Positions 51,540-63,575 of a stretch of 64,000 nt of DNA are shown here, in pieces. The notes beneath the pieces were generated by a model. It worked only from the letters and a program-made list of their open reading frames with translations. It made no database searches and was not told the DNA's origin. Every line of letters begins with the position of its first letter. The stretch's first letter is position 1. The DNA comes from Heterobilharzia americana (lineage: Eukaryota > Platyhelminthes > Trematoda > Strigeidida > Schistosomatidae). The position numbers were made by a program, and so were the translations under genes. The stretch covers positions 139,456,786 through 139,520,785 of the forward strand of contig OX104127.1 of the NCBI GenBank assembly GCA_944470555.2, read 5' to 3'.

Positions 51540-53480
51540 CTAAAACACAAACATCTGAAATTTGTTGCTTCACACAGAATAATAGTGATAAACAAGATAA
51601 AAATCCATATTTTTGAATTAAATAGGACACAATCGAGTTACTGATGGGAATGAAGGACTATCATGATTCTTCATGTAGCATTAATGATAGGAGTGATGAC
51701 ATCGGGTTGTAGTATCTGTCGTGAACATAGTTCCTGCCCGCTTGAGTCAGTTGCAACAATTTAGAACTTTCGTGGTTGGGATTTAGTTATCTCCATAAAA
51801 TCATGACACTTACGAGTGGTATGCTTCAACTCTGTTCAAGTCCAGGATAGATCGTTGACATCGGACTCTAAGTGCCAAACATGAACTATGTATTTTACCG
51901 GGCATTCCATATTCAAAGCTCATGAAGCCTAAAGTGCTTCCAGTTTATTTTAGGCGTTAGGACGATATCTGCAAGGGGTCTGAGAAAGCTCAAGGTTCAA
52001 AAATCATCCATTAGATATCCAGGGAAGTAGTGTTACAAAATGCAATCGATGTCTTCGAACTCGCCACACAAAATCTGTTTCGCGGCAGTAAGCAGACCCA
52101 TTATTCCAGATCTAGACTACACAGGTTATTGCCTCCTACTTTTGTTACATTGGGGTCAAACAGACAACTGCCACTTAGGTTTTGCATGCTGCACTATAAG
52201 CAATAAATATGGTTCTTCCAAAGGAAGCAGTAGAAACCTTGAATAGGTGTCGCTTTGGTGGATAGCCCACCCAGAATAAACGGGGATATGGAAACAAGCA
52301 GTGTGATGCAGTCAGTCAGGTTTCAGGAGTTTCATGCTTGCATAACAAAGCTGGGTGGGCCTACTGATAGCGTCATTGATATCTTCGAAAACAGGTTGTG
52401 GCAGTAGTCCTTGTCTTAATGGTCCCAGCAGACTGAATAGCATGAACATTAGGGCAGTTAAAAATATTTCAGATGTTGAGGAATCCCCTTATAACTATGT
52501 ATGCTTGTGAACTATCTCATTGAACATTCGAAAACTTCATCCGTGTTGAACTGTTACATCGTGAGCTGACATAGCTACGAGGGGATCCGCTTCTTGGTCA
52601 AGCGAAATCCATGCTACCTTACTCCTTTTGGAAAGAAGCCACCCATTGCGGATACCCTCAGCAGATACTTTGCACATTCCCTGGACCAGATGCTGACGTA
52701 ATAACCTTCAGGGCTAGGTCACAACACATTCTGAACTCTTTCCTTTACCTTTGTTGCGAAGCTACATGAGGCCAGAAAAAAGGGTTTGCTTCGTAGGCTT
52801 AACTGGTCCTACCCTGAAGTTGGATAGGTTAAACTGGGATAACTCGTGGTTCTGGCATTTATCTGCGGCGTGATGTTCGTCTCTCAAACTGAGGAACACA
52901 TAATTAAATCAGAGTTTCTGAGTGAGTTATCCCAGGATGTTCTTTTTACATGAACCGAAACCCCGCAGTGCCAGCATTACAAATGGGCTTCCAATTAGCC
53001 TGACGCCAGGAGCCCCGCGATAAATTTCTTAACTGCACCATCGAAAGTGCTTTTAAGGGGGCCCAAATATTTTTGAACAGCTACGTTTTGAAACCTGGTT
53101 TGTACTCTTTCCTCCTTCATTCGAAAATATTAGGACTGTTGAGGAATCCCTTGCTGGCAGTACGGTAACTCAGTCCAAGAAATAAAGGACTAAGCATACC
53201 GGGATGCAACAATAACCTTAGGTATTTCAAGAGAGACAGACTGTGGAATACCTACAGTCATATCCAATCCAACTTTTGAAATATGCACGGAAACAGGCAA
53301 CGATGCAAGTGACCTTGCCCACAAAGACGAACGTGGTAATACAAGGGCTGTTTCCCCATAATTCATGATGGAAAGTTATGGCAAGTTAAAAGGGGGCCCC
53401 GCAGCACCTACCAGGTAGTTTATTGGTCCTACCAGAAAGTGTTATTGGTGAGCCATTGGTTCATGCCATCCAGCGTACTT
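51540..53480. other. U2SURP upstream region, open frames of unclear meaning
   Basis: The promoter and first exon of U2SURP should lie here or further right, but I could not place them. The segment is less AT-rich than the flanks. Plus-strand stretches can be joined through tiny GT-AG gaps, for example 52,040-52,087 (MQSMSSNSPHKICFAA before GTAAGC) and 52,275-52,396 (SVMQSVRFQEFHACITKLGG). None matches a family I know. Confidence 0.3.
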
Positions 53481-54040
53481 GACCGGTGCGCTGTGAACTG
53501 TTATAAAGTTCAACGAATGAGATGAGTGGAAGCTTTGACGACGCACCGTGCCAGAAGCAAACCCCACTAACGAGGTGTGGAGGCGAAGACCGTTTCTAGG
53601 ATAGTTTTAAGAATTGTCCTGGTGCCAACTTGACAGACGCAGAAGCCAACCACTAATTGTTCGAGCTTGCTATGTGCCCACGAATACGAGATTAAGAAAC
53701 AACACAACAGCGTTGTCAGATGGGATAGTGTATTTGCCAGGTTGTGTCCAGATACCGATGCATTCCAACTAACTGTCAAGAGAGTCGATTGCAGGTGGTG
53801 CAACATAGCACGGCGACGTGCCAAATGGCGAGGATGCTTGACCAAGTGCCTTCAGCTTAGCGAGCACAGTTAAACTATCAAGGTCAGCATCAACGTGAAA
53901 TCGCTCAAACCCTAGGCCAGTGATTTTGGGCAGGTGTGTGACGCCACATGGTGAACGCATTCTATCCCTTCGTATCAACACTTTTGTGATGCAGTGGTAT
54001 GCATAAGAAAAAGCTGAGATAACACAATTCAGCAAAAAAA
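53481..54040. repeat. Probable dispersed repeat
   Basis: On minus it reads as broken frames containing GLGFERFHVDADLDSLTVLA and ISGWLLRLSSWHQD. This kind of text looks to me like a recurrent schistosome repeat, but the window holds only one copy, so this rests on impression alone. Confidence 0.3.
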
Positions 54041-54079
54041 GGTTTTCAAGTGGTACGTGTATGCATATGTATCAGTGAG

Positions 54080-54280
54080 ACGAAAGTTACATCAGTATTT
54101 GAAGCACCACAAAGATTCCGCTCAAAAGTGCTTCATCTTTTTGAGATGGTTGCTGCTATTTTTGAACAGCAGTGGGGTATTTATTCTCGGGAACCCATGG
54201 AAATGTTGCAAGCAACTCCGGCAGTCCGTCACACCAATGATGACGCACTAAATGATGCAGTTGATGTGACTTCTACAGGC
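54080..54280 (+). CDS. Putative exon, unidentified gene
   Basis: Open frame encoding FEAPQRFRSKVLHLFEMVAA, IFEQQWGIYSREPMEMLQAT, then a polar segment to DVTSTG, followed by GTGAAG as a possible donor. It joins in phase 0 with the frame at 54,586. No domain recognised; it may be a chance frame. Confidence 0.35.
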
Positions 54281-54585
54281 GTGAAGATGAGTTTTATATT
54301 TACATTCCGTAAGAATGGACCTGACGCGAGGCATCCCGAGAAACAGAAGGAAAATTAATCGTTTTAACAGCATTATTTATGGACGAGGTTACTTGCCTTC
54401 TGCAGGTACACTAGCTTACAATTACTTTATGATCACATCCTCCTGAAGACCAAAACGTTGTAAGGTTGTCTTCCAAAAACCATCTATTTGGGAGGATGTT
54501 GCTTATATCTGGATAAGCTTAGTGATCTTCAAATGTAGCTGCCGATCGTTCATATTTAAAAAACATCTTTTTAATCCAAATACAG

Positions 54586-54732
54586 ACTTTGATGGCAGCT
54601 ATCGATGGCACAGATAATGAAAATAATCTAAATTTTACAAACGCGATATACGTGCCAAGAGATGTTATGTTCCCGAACATATCACAACTTTCGGATAATT
54701 TTGATGCTGAAGTCCCTTGTGACTTGTCTTTT
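54586..54732 (+). CDS. Putative exon, unidentified gene
   Basis: Preceded by acceptor-like 'ctttttaatccaaatacag'. Encodes 49 codons, TLMAAIDGTDNENNLNFTNA, IYVPRDVMFPNISQLSDNFD, AEVPCDLSF, followed by GTATTG. Phase agrees with the frames on either side. Not recognised. Confidence 0.35.
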
Positions 54733-54926
54733 GTATTGCATCGAACAATACATTAGTTGTTTTCCTCCAAAAATGTTTGGTATGGTGATGGACGTTAACT
54801 TATATCTCTGATGTTTCATTCACAGCGTGAGAAATATCACTGCTATTAACAGACAAATATGCAAACGCTACGCGTTTATGCTTATAAGTGTGAATACGTC
54901 ATAGGAATTTGCTTTGCAGGAGTTCA

Positions 54927-55188
54927 GCGTGGTTCTACTTGCTTCTACTCGGTCCCACTACTGAATGCGGTCACCAAAGTAAACGCGCGACGTTCAGAAT
55001 TGATCCACGTTACTGAAATTTCCGCAGATGAACATCACCTTCCGTTTTATCCCGAATTTGGTGCGTGTAACACGAATTACTTGTCGCGAACTATTCATCT
55101 GGATCATATAAATTTTCACGTAGGGAACTTCCCATCTACATTACCAGGCAGCGTTCAATATTGGGGTCAAGGTCACCTCAATATATAA
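54927..55188 (+). CDS. Putative last exon, unidentified gene
   Basis: Acceptor-like 'gctttgcaggagttcag', then RGSTCFYSVPLLNAVTKVNA, RRSELIHVTEISADEHHLPF, YPEFGACNTNYLSRTIHLDH, INFHVGNFPSTLPGSVQYWG and a stop. AATAAA motifs lie directly at the stop (about 55,186-55,196). The three frames from 54,080 make one consistent model, but no homology supports it. Confidence 0.35.
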
Positions 55189-55199
55189 ATAAATAAATG

Positions 55200-58100
55200 A
55201 CAGCTGATTTGGAGGGGAATACCAAGGTATGTACAAGCTATTACTGTTTGCCCTGAGTTTCAAGCTACCCTAATTATTTCCTGGTTCCACCCAACCACAA
55301 ACCATCCTTAGACATCCCCGGGATAAACAGGGAAGGGCTGCGTGGTTTGCAATGGGCGCGTAACCAATATATCCTTCTTCACTTGTTGCAGCTCTCCTGT
55401 GGCTAGGAATCTTATTAACTCAGGCTATCATGACTTCCAGTCTCTGCAGTATATATCCGATGATTCACATTCAAAAGCATCCTTCTGGTAAAGTGATTTA
55501 ACCTTTTGTTACTCCCTACGAAGAACCTTAAATCACAAACGCTCCTGAAGCATTCTAGGCTTTTTCACCTCACTGCATAACATCCTGCAGCTCAAAACAA
55601 AATTTACTAAGCCTAGTCAACGCAGATAGCTGATGTTAAAAAAATTCTACGGACTGCGACAAGTTGGTGATTCGTTTTGTTGTGCTAAAGTGGTGGGTGT
55701 CTACAATAGTCTGAAAATAAGTTCCAGCAACTTTAATTAGCATCATTAAAATCTTGCGCCCCTCGTTGCTTGACAGCCGGTTCCATTAACATAGTGATTC
55801 CATCCGTTTACTCCGACTAAACAAAACTCCCGTTATATTATGCCTTTCCCATGTGTTTCTACCGGGCGCCAATACTCCCCCCAAATACCTTCTAACTAGT
55901 CCTGGCATTTCACACTGTGATAGGGATGGTGTAGGACATCTGTCCCAAGTTGCTCCCCTCACCTTGAGAACTTAAAGTGAAAGTGGGGATTACTTGAGAA
56001 ACAAGATTAATACATTTGGGGTCAATAAATACGATGCATATTATGAAGTCATTAATTTCAGGGAATACAATAAAAAAAGCCGGGCAGGAAGTGTCAATTA
56101 TTCATTAAATCTGTGACGACCAACGCTATCTGCTCTTATCACTGGGACCCCACCGTCAAGTTGCTATAGCGAATGGGCAAAATCGAAGTATGTTGCTTGT
56201 GATACATCATGAATGTCCGTGTTGAGCTTATGAGTTAGCCGCTCTGGGCATTGATTTTCATGCCAACTGCTGGTATGACCTTACGGCTTCCCATGGCTAA
56301 ATCATCAAAACTTCGGCATAGTTTTCCAAGTTACGCATTTGAGGTACTTATATCTCGCTTTTTCACTTCACTCACGCACATGGGGCTTACCGAGAACCAA
56401 ATCATTTTTCGAATTTTTCTACACCTTTCAGATCCACTCAAGAGTTCTCATAATCGCTGTACCCTCGGTATTACATGTTGATTTATCACAATTAAGAAAG
56501 TAATGCCTTCACAGAGTATGACTTTTGATTTCATCCTAGCTCTCCTCCTTTTCCATGTTACTGCCCTACCTGCTTTATACACGGGATTTCATACTGCTTG
56601 CTGACAGAGGGTACCATATGTCGCTTTTTTTCTAACATTACTCATAACTTTAAATGTTTAGTCCCACTAAAGTCAGATCTTGTTCATCGGTCATAATTCT
56701 AGTATACTGGTATATTTCTTAGACCGCATAATGATAATATCGTGCTGCCCACAAATGCCCTCCAGAATTCCCTCCTTCCCTTTTGTTCTTTTATGCCTTT
56801 TGACTTCCCCGGCGTTTTGGTGCCTTTCACAACGGTTTGCTATAGACTTTGATCCGCTTTTTATCCTCTTGATACGCCTTCTGTGAGATTTTCCCAATGG
56901 CGACAGCCGGATTAAGGCCTTACATTGCCAGGCTTCCGCTTTGTTTAGTTATTACAATCGTTGTTTAATAATACAGTACGATTCCCCAGACAAATATCAT
57001 CATAGGTTCTATACGTAGCTTGGGCGATGGCACTAACCAAAGGATGTCTGTGGCATGGTAAAAACTAGAGACAGCAAGCGTCCCGGGCAGCATAGCCCGT
57101 TGGGATATTATGATGTACAAGCCCGACAACCACGCCAAGGTAGTAGCCATAGGTCGGAAAGGAGGAGCACATGGTTTTTGAAGTGCATCTAATTATCCTT
57201 GAGTGCCGCCTTTCTTTTCAGTTATTCTTTAATGTGATCACATATCAAGCTTACTAGTACTTATGGTGACCCTAATAAAAGTGCAACAAGTCGGTAAAAC
57301 TTCAGGTTTTGCCCGTCTCCTACTTGGGAAATGAGAGAGAATGGGACATTTCCACTCACCGAGCAGCCTGTTCGTGTAAGAAGTACTAAATCAGAACTCC
57401 AAAGCGGTTCGCATAAGCCACTAGCCAATGTTCTGCACACAGACGTATGGGTGTTGTCGCACCCTGGAGATTTCCATAACCGGAATTTCCGAGGAACTAT
57501 TTCGGGAGTTACCTTTAATCTGTATGCTTCCTCTACACAAAGTAACGTTATACGCTCTTCATGCTTCTGGTACGTGTGATCAAAAGGCGGGATATCGGCC
57601 TATTCCTAACCAGCTATGCTGAAACATCTGGTGTATAGCATGAACTCCTTTATTATCTGCTTCTCTTTCATACTTTCGTTCAACTGAAAAAATTATTCTG
57701 TTATTTCAATATGCCCAACTTTAATCTTAGGCCTCATGTGCCCACTTCCTCACTGGTTTTTCAGCTGGGCATCGGTCTTTACGACAAAAATATGATCCAT
57801 TGTGAACAGTTTTATTTCTGTATGTTGAGTACTTCTGTGGTTCATGGCGTACAAACACCTAATGTTTGGTTTCAAATGCCTTTTAAAAAAGGAGTGGATA
57901 ATATGTTGCTTGATATGTTTTGCATTGACTTTTTGATTTGTTACCCCGCCAAGCGCTTTTGCAGTGAAGGGCCAATTTTCTTCCTGTTCTGTGTAAACAA
58001 ACTGTTGTCCGCAAATCCAACTTTCACTTTTGCTTTCTGAGTAGATTGGGCGCGCAGCAGAGTACTTGACCATTCTGGAAGCTTGGAAGTATTGAATTCT

Positions 58101-59518
58101 GCTATCTTCTTTTAGATCGACATGGATACCTGTTTAGCAACTAAAAAATTGGAAGAAGATATCCGTATCACAGTTCTGAGATAAATGATAAACCTCGATG
58201 CAAATTTAAGCAACACCTTATCTTTCGTTGAGTTCACAGGAGTTACAGCAGTCAAACAGCTGGATCTAATGCAACAGAATCCATCTGCTTAATCTGGAGG
58301 TGAGCAAAAAGAAACAAACTTGTTCTCGCAAGCTCTTAAAACCTTCATTGGATATTGAATTGGCGTTTTATTATATCACCGTCATATCTTTTCATTTTTC
58401 ACAGTCTAGGTACCAATACAACAATCGTGGTAAGTCATGATTATATTGTGATGTTTAGAGATAATTAATATTATTCAGGACTTCTTGACTATTTAGAACA
58501 GTATTCATGATTAGCTTAATCTTCATACTTCTATTAACCTCTGTGGAAATTTTCTACTAAAACCTGACCTGTTTTCGTTACAAGCACAATCATATATTTC
58601 TGAAGAGTCCACTATAAGGAAAACGTTAACACTGGGAGAAACCACCTGATTCAGGAGGGATATATGGTCTGATTATTTGACGCAGACCGATCACGCCACA
58701 CTCATGGTGAAAAATATTGACAGTGTAGCTACAGACAGCAAAAGCGAGGTCGAAGTATGTATTTCCTGCACTTCTGCTTCATATTTCTCCCATATATGCT
58801 CTCAGAGATAGGTTTTATATCTGTGTTGGCTAACTTATCTGGATAGATACGTAAAGGTCTATCTGGGAGGCAAATAAGTAATCAGCCATGAAAGAGTACT
58901 ATGTATTTCCAAAATTCTTCTCACCCTTTCAATTCTAGCTTGATTTCTTATTTATTCTTTTGCAAAGTAACTTTTATTCTCACCGGCTACCATAAACGAG
59001 TGCCACACAATACTGTAAGACTTTCTCGCATCTCCGAGAAAAGACTTCGTGAGTAGTTGAGAATCAAGTAAATCTTGATGAAACACGAAGTATAGTCAAA
59101 ATCCGCCTTATCAATGTTATTTGTTTCTGCGAAATTACGTCAGCTTTAATCTGTAAATATCACCACGATCTATTAATTGATATTTCCTTGGCTATTGTTT
59201 GCATAAGACATCAGTGCTTCACGTGCATCAGAATTCAGAATATATAATGAACAAAGAAACACGAATGTGAATGGATTTGACTTGTAAATGGATTTTATGT
59301 GGTTGAACAAACAGTTTAGCAAAAATTGGAACTCTCAGTATGACTCACTTCCACGCTTTTGTTGTAACTAACCTTTTTGAGAAAGTAAGCGATGGAAAAT
59401 AAACATCAAAATCGCCACTTCTAAAGTGCACACTTTTTTCTGTACAAATTAATCCCATGTGAAACTATGAAAAGCCAACGTACTATAATACGTGATAAAT
59501 TATTAACAGCACCAGGTA
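55200..59518. other. Unassigned segment with unusually dense open frames
   Basis: Holds overlapping frames of 60-110 codons on both strands, notably 57,711-58,040 plus (109 codons, Cys- and Phe-rich) and its antisense 57,750-58,073. None contains a domain or motif I can name. 58.1-59.5 kb is ordinary AT-rich DNA. Confidence 0.35.
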
Positions 59519-62500
59519 ATCTAGTTCACCAGTTACTAGCTAGTCCTAACCCCAGATAAAGAGTAAAGGTTGGGCTTTTGCTAGCAACCTTACCCCGGGA
59601 AACCAATCCAACCACTAAAGAAACTTCAAAGCACAAAGAAAATATGAAAATAAAAATAAAGTTATTCCTCGCTGGAATCGGAGAGACGAAATGACACCGG
59701 TTGGTGAAAGCATTCGAGAAGACGATCGGCCGATGTGTCCTCTCATCTCTCAATGAAAACGAAAGTAAGAATGGGGACATGAAATGTCCGCACTGTGTTT
59801 GAAGCTAGTAAGGCTGTCCAGGTTGCAAAATAGATGAGAAGGTATAGCATTGAAGTGCTAAGAATCTGCGAGGAATTCCCAGATGGGATGGAAATGGACT
59901 CTTCAAACTGTCAGCTGGAGAGTCAATAATCTACTCCGATATTGCCAGCCAGACAACAACCACCAGCACACCGAGTTTTGGAGTGTCTATCATGATGTCC
60001 CCAAGAACATCGAAGCCTTTCATATAGTGAGAACCACTATCCTCATACAGGATCAGGACAACAAGATTCAAATCAAAAGAAAAAAATTGCAGTCACATAA
60101 TGCTACGCACTTACAAATAATGCGGATGAAAAGATAAAGGGGGAATTCTATAGACAGCTGCAATCAGTAACACACAAGACACCACAACAGATGGCGACAT
60201 CAAAATTCAAATGGGCAACATGAATGTCAAACTTGGAGCACATAACACGCGAAGAGAACCAATCATGAGTCGAGAAGCACTCGGTGAAATGAATGAGAAC
60301 CGAGAACTGATTGCAGATTTCCCCACATCCAATTATTTGGTGATTGGAGGCACTGTGTACAAACACAAGGATATTCACAAGGCAGCGACATGGATTTCAC
60401 CAGACACCAGGACACACTAATAATTAGATCGATTTCATATCAGTCTGAAGGAAGTGGAGACGCAGCCAGCCTATCGGAGACAAGATCAGATCAAGAAGGG
60501 CAGCAGATGTAGGTTCACACCACTCACTATCTAGTGCAAGGAACCTAACTTCAAAATCAAGTTGAAAGCCTTCACAGAAGTTGATGAAAGATCACAGTTC
60601 AAGTCCAACACCCAGAACAGAAACTGAAGGACAAAACTACAAGGACATCTTCACGTCAGTCAGTCATCAGGACAAAATGGGAGATATTGAGCAACATCTC
60701 TGAAGAAAGCAACGTGGAAGAACACTGGAAGTCTTTGAAAGGGATGTGGAAAGAAACCTGCACAACTGTATTGGGAAGGAAGAAGAAGCAGGAAAAGGAA
60801 TGGATCTCGACGGACACATAGAAGCTGATAGAGGGAGAGAGGAAGATGGTGATGGTGAAGCAGAAGATGAACCAGTGAAGTGTAGTGCAGGGGGATGAAC
60901 TGAATACAACCTATAAATCACTACACTGGACAAAAAAGTGAAGAAGAGTGTGTGCAAAGACAAAAGACACATCTACAACACAATGCCAAGTGAAGCAGAA
61001 CAGGCTACTGGTAGGAAAGATCGAGACCTGACAACACCATATCAAATAAGCAAAATACCATCTGGGAAGAGATCAATGCAGATGAAACCAATGAAAGGTG
61101 GTGAAGGAAACCTAGTTACCAAAGGGAGAAACAAAGGAAACAATTAACTGATAACTTCAAAAAACTCTTTAATCGACCAACACCTGCAACTCGTCCAGAA
61201 ATACTATCAGCAAGTCCAGCCACAGAACTATCAGTGGACATGAACCTTCTGACAAAAGCAGAAGTCCTGAACGCCATAAAGTTGTTGAAATTCGCGAAAG
61301 CAGCACGACCAGATGGAATTCCACCAGAAGCACTGAAAACAGACACAGGGACAACAGGCGACATGCTCACACCACTTCTTTTGCAAAAGGTTTGCAAGGA
61401 AGGAAGGAAAGGTACCTGCTGATCGATTGGAAGAAGGGGACCTAAGTGTTTGCAAGAACTGGTGCGAAACTTTGCTCCCATCCACCCCAGGCGAATTATC
61501 AAACCACATCATCCTGGAGAGACTAAACAATGCGTTCTATTCAAAATACGACCGGAACAGGCTGGATTCAGGAAGAACATATCATGTGCTGATCAAATTG
61601 CAACGCGACGCGACACATCATCATAGAACAGAGCATAGAATGGAGTCAACTCCACACCTCAACTTCATCGATTTTGAAAAGGCCTTCGATCGAGGCATCG
61701 ACCGACAAGTAATTTGGCAGGCAGCTGCTTCAACACCACGGGGTACCACAAAACTTTATCAACCTCATTCAACAGCTATATGACACCATATTCCAAGAGA
61801 TTAACAATAGAAAGCTGCGTGACGCCCTTGAAGTGAAAACAGGAGTAAGATAAGGCCGCCGCCTTATATCACCGATGATCTTCCTGACTGTGGCCAACTG
61901 GACTGGATCATACAACAAACTGTGAGGAGCTGTAAGAAGATGGGTATACGCTGTTTGACCGGTGAAAAGGGCCTAGAGGATTTGGATTTCACCGATGACT
62001 TATGTCCTTTGTCTTGTTGCAGAGACTCGAAGATCTACAGACAAAAACCAACAAGTTGACAGAAGAGGCAGGGCAGTGAAGTCGGGACTTCCTTCAGGTG
62101 AACGTAGAAAGACACAGGTGATGAAAATACTTAACCAATAACAACAACAAGCACCAATCACCATCAACTGGAGAAACCTAAACGAAGTAGTCTCGTCCGA
62201 CTACCTAGGCTGCATCGTTTCAACTACAGGTGGCGGTACAGATGAGGACGTCAAAGCCAGGATCGGAAAGACAGCAAGACAGGCCTCCCTGCATTAATCT
62301 GAAATCAGTATGGAGATCTACTGGTCTCAGCACAAAGCGTGAACAACATCCGGCTTCTCAACACTAATATCAGTCAAGTCAGTGCATCTGTGTGATGGTT
62401 GAGGGGTTTGGTGCGTTACGAAAAGCATTTCCAACAAACTACAGACATTGATCACTAGCTGCCGCCTACCCTCATTCGATACTGAAGATCAGATGGCGGG

Positions 62501-62612
62501 AAAGAATCCTGGCCTAGCGACGAATCAACCAAAAAGCTATCGCCCAACAAATATGCAAAGAAAGTGGAGATAGATTGGATGGAGCATTCACTAAGAAGAC
62601 CATTTGGGGACA
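59519..62612 (+). mobile_element. RTE-like non-LTR retrotransposon, copy 2, long but defective
   Basis: The 5' end matches copy 1. Endonuclease remains run from about 59,770 to 60,420 (NMNVKLGAHNTRREPIMSRE, HKDIHKAATWISPDTRTH), with the same premature stop as copy 1 (60,418-60,420). The RT starts with LTKAEVLNAIKLLKFAKAAR and PDGIPPEALKTDTGTTGDML near 61,240-61,370. Palm motif A is FIDFEKAFDRGIDR near 61,670; motif C is FTDD near 61,990. The C-terminal part reaches about 62,612, where it is cut by Penelope-like sequence on the other strand, so the 3' end is missing. Many stops and shifts; inactive. Confidence 0.88.
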
Positions 62613-63330
62613 TCACGCTCCAGACCAGGTCAGACTGTCGAGTGTATCTTTTCATTATCTCCAATCTATTTTGATTGGTTGTCCTACCGACGTGAACTTT
62701 GACCTTCTTGTTATTTCTGACTTGTTGATAGATTGGGTCAGTGTCACTATGTCTGTTAATCGCTAACCGATCTGAATACCAAACTCTTAAAGGTTCTTTG
62801 GCATTGTTTGTGTTTCTCCTATCTGGAATTTTCACATTTTCCTAGTCAGATTCACGTCAACAGTTGTTGGTATGCACTGAAATGGTCGAAGATATGTCAT
62901 GACGTTTCACTGCTGGTTGATGTTCATGTTGACTGACACGAAGTCGACGATCACTCTGTCCGACGTAGTGTTTTTCCCAGTTTCTGCAGTTTATTTTGTA
63001 GATAACGTTGGGTCTGTCTTTCTTTGCTATTGTATCTTTTAACGTGCATAACAGAGAATTAAAAGTCAACTTTGTTGCATGTGTTAGGAATGATATGTAT
63101 GAATATAACTTTTATCATCAATCTGCCATTCCATTTGCTCACACTGGGCTTGGTTGACCACCAAAATGTTTTGATAATTGATTTCATACATGAGGTGTAC
63201 TTCAAATCCTGCCTTTGATATATCTGATTTGCTTCTGTTTCTAATGATGCATCTTAGTTGTTTAATTTCATGATGAGTTCGAATGTACGTGATATTTATG
63301 AGTCATATGGCAAACAGCTAATCACTACTT
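62612..63330 (-). mobile_element. Penelope-like element, 3' part with GIY-YIG nuclease
   Basis: On minus, 63,069-62,857 encodes KDTIAKKDRPNVIYKINCRN and WEKHYVGQSDRRLRVSQHEH, the GIY-YIG signature of Penelope-like elements (IYK...C then YVGQ...R..EH). After a stop and frame change comes NVKIPDRRNTNNAKEPLRVW and INRHSDTDPIYQQVR, the usual C-terminal block of that ORF (WYS....NRH.D.DP.Y). The reverse transcriptase is absent: this is a 5'-truncated, inactive copy. Sequence to about 63,330 has open minus frames and may be the linker, but I cannot confirm it. Confidence 0.85.
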
Positions 63331-63449
63331 TTTCTGTCATGAGCACAGCAGGGCACCCAGCTGGAATACCATTAAGCAACACTAACGTATCACAAATTCA
63401 CATGGCCGACGCGTAAAACCCTTGCTGATCAAAGTGAAATTAAGATCGG

Positions 63450-63575
63450 CAGCTGTGTATCTCAGCTCAGTTGGTAAAACACCGGGCGACCGGCCGGAGG
63501 TTGCTGGCTCGAATCCCCCAGTGGCCAGGGTTTTCACCTGACCTTCATTCATCATCCAGTATCAGTAATAATAAT
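63450..63575 (+). repeat. tRNA-derived short interspersed element
   Basis: A-box-like 'cagctcagttggtaaaaca' near 63,464 and B-box-like 'gctggctcgaatccc' near 63,504. After it comes a non-tRNA tail, 'ttttcacctgaccttcatt', and a terminal 'agtaataataatgacaat' run that resembles the 3' tail of the RTE-like element (21,381-21,400). It cannot be folded into a normal tRNA by eye. Confidence 0.65.

Noticed and set aside
51830..51945. Minus frame starting MSFEYGMPGK before GTAAGT as the first U2SURP exon
   Set aside because: Its phase does not fit the first resolved exon and the peptide does not match the family's N terminus.
56691..56897. Basic minus frame (MGKSHRRRIKRIKSGSK) as a small nuclear protein
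   Set aside because: No homology recognised, and the sequence is open in other frames too; no evidence of expression.
63450..63530. A functional tRNA gene
   Set aside because: Boxes are present but no paired acceptor or anticodon stem can be drawn, and a SINE-like tail follows.
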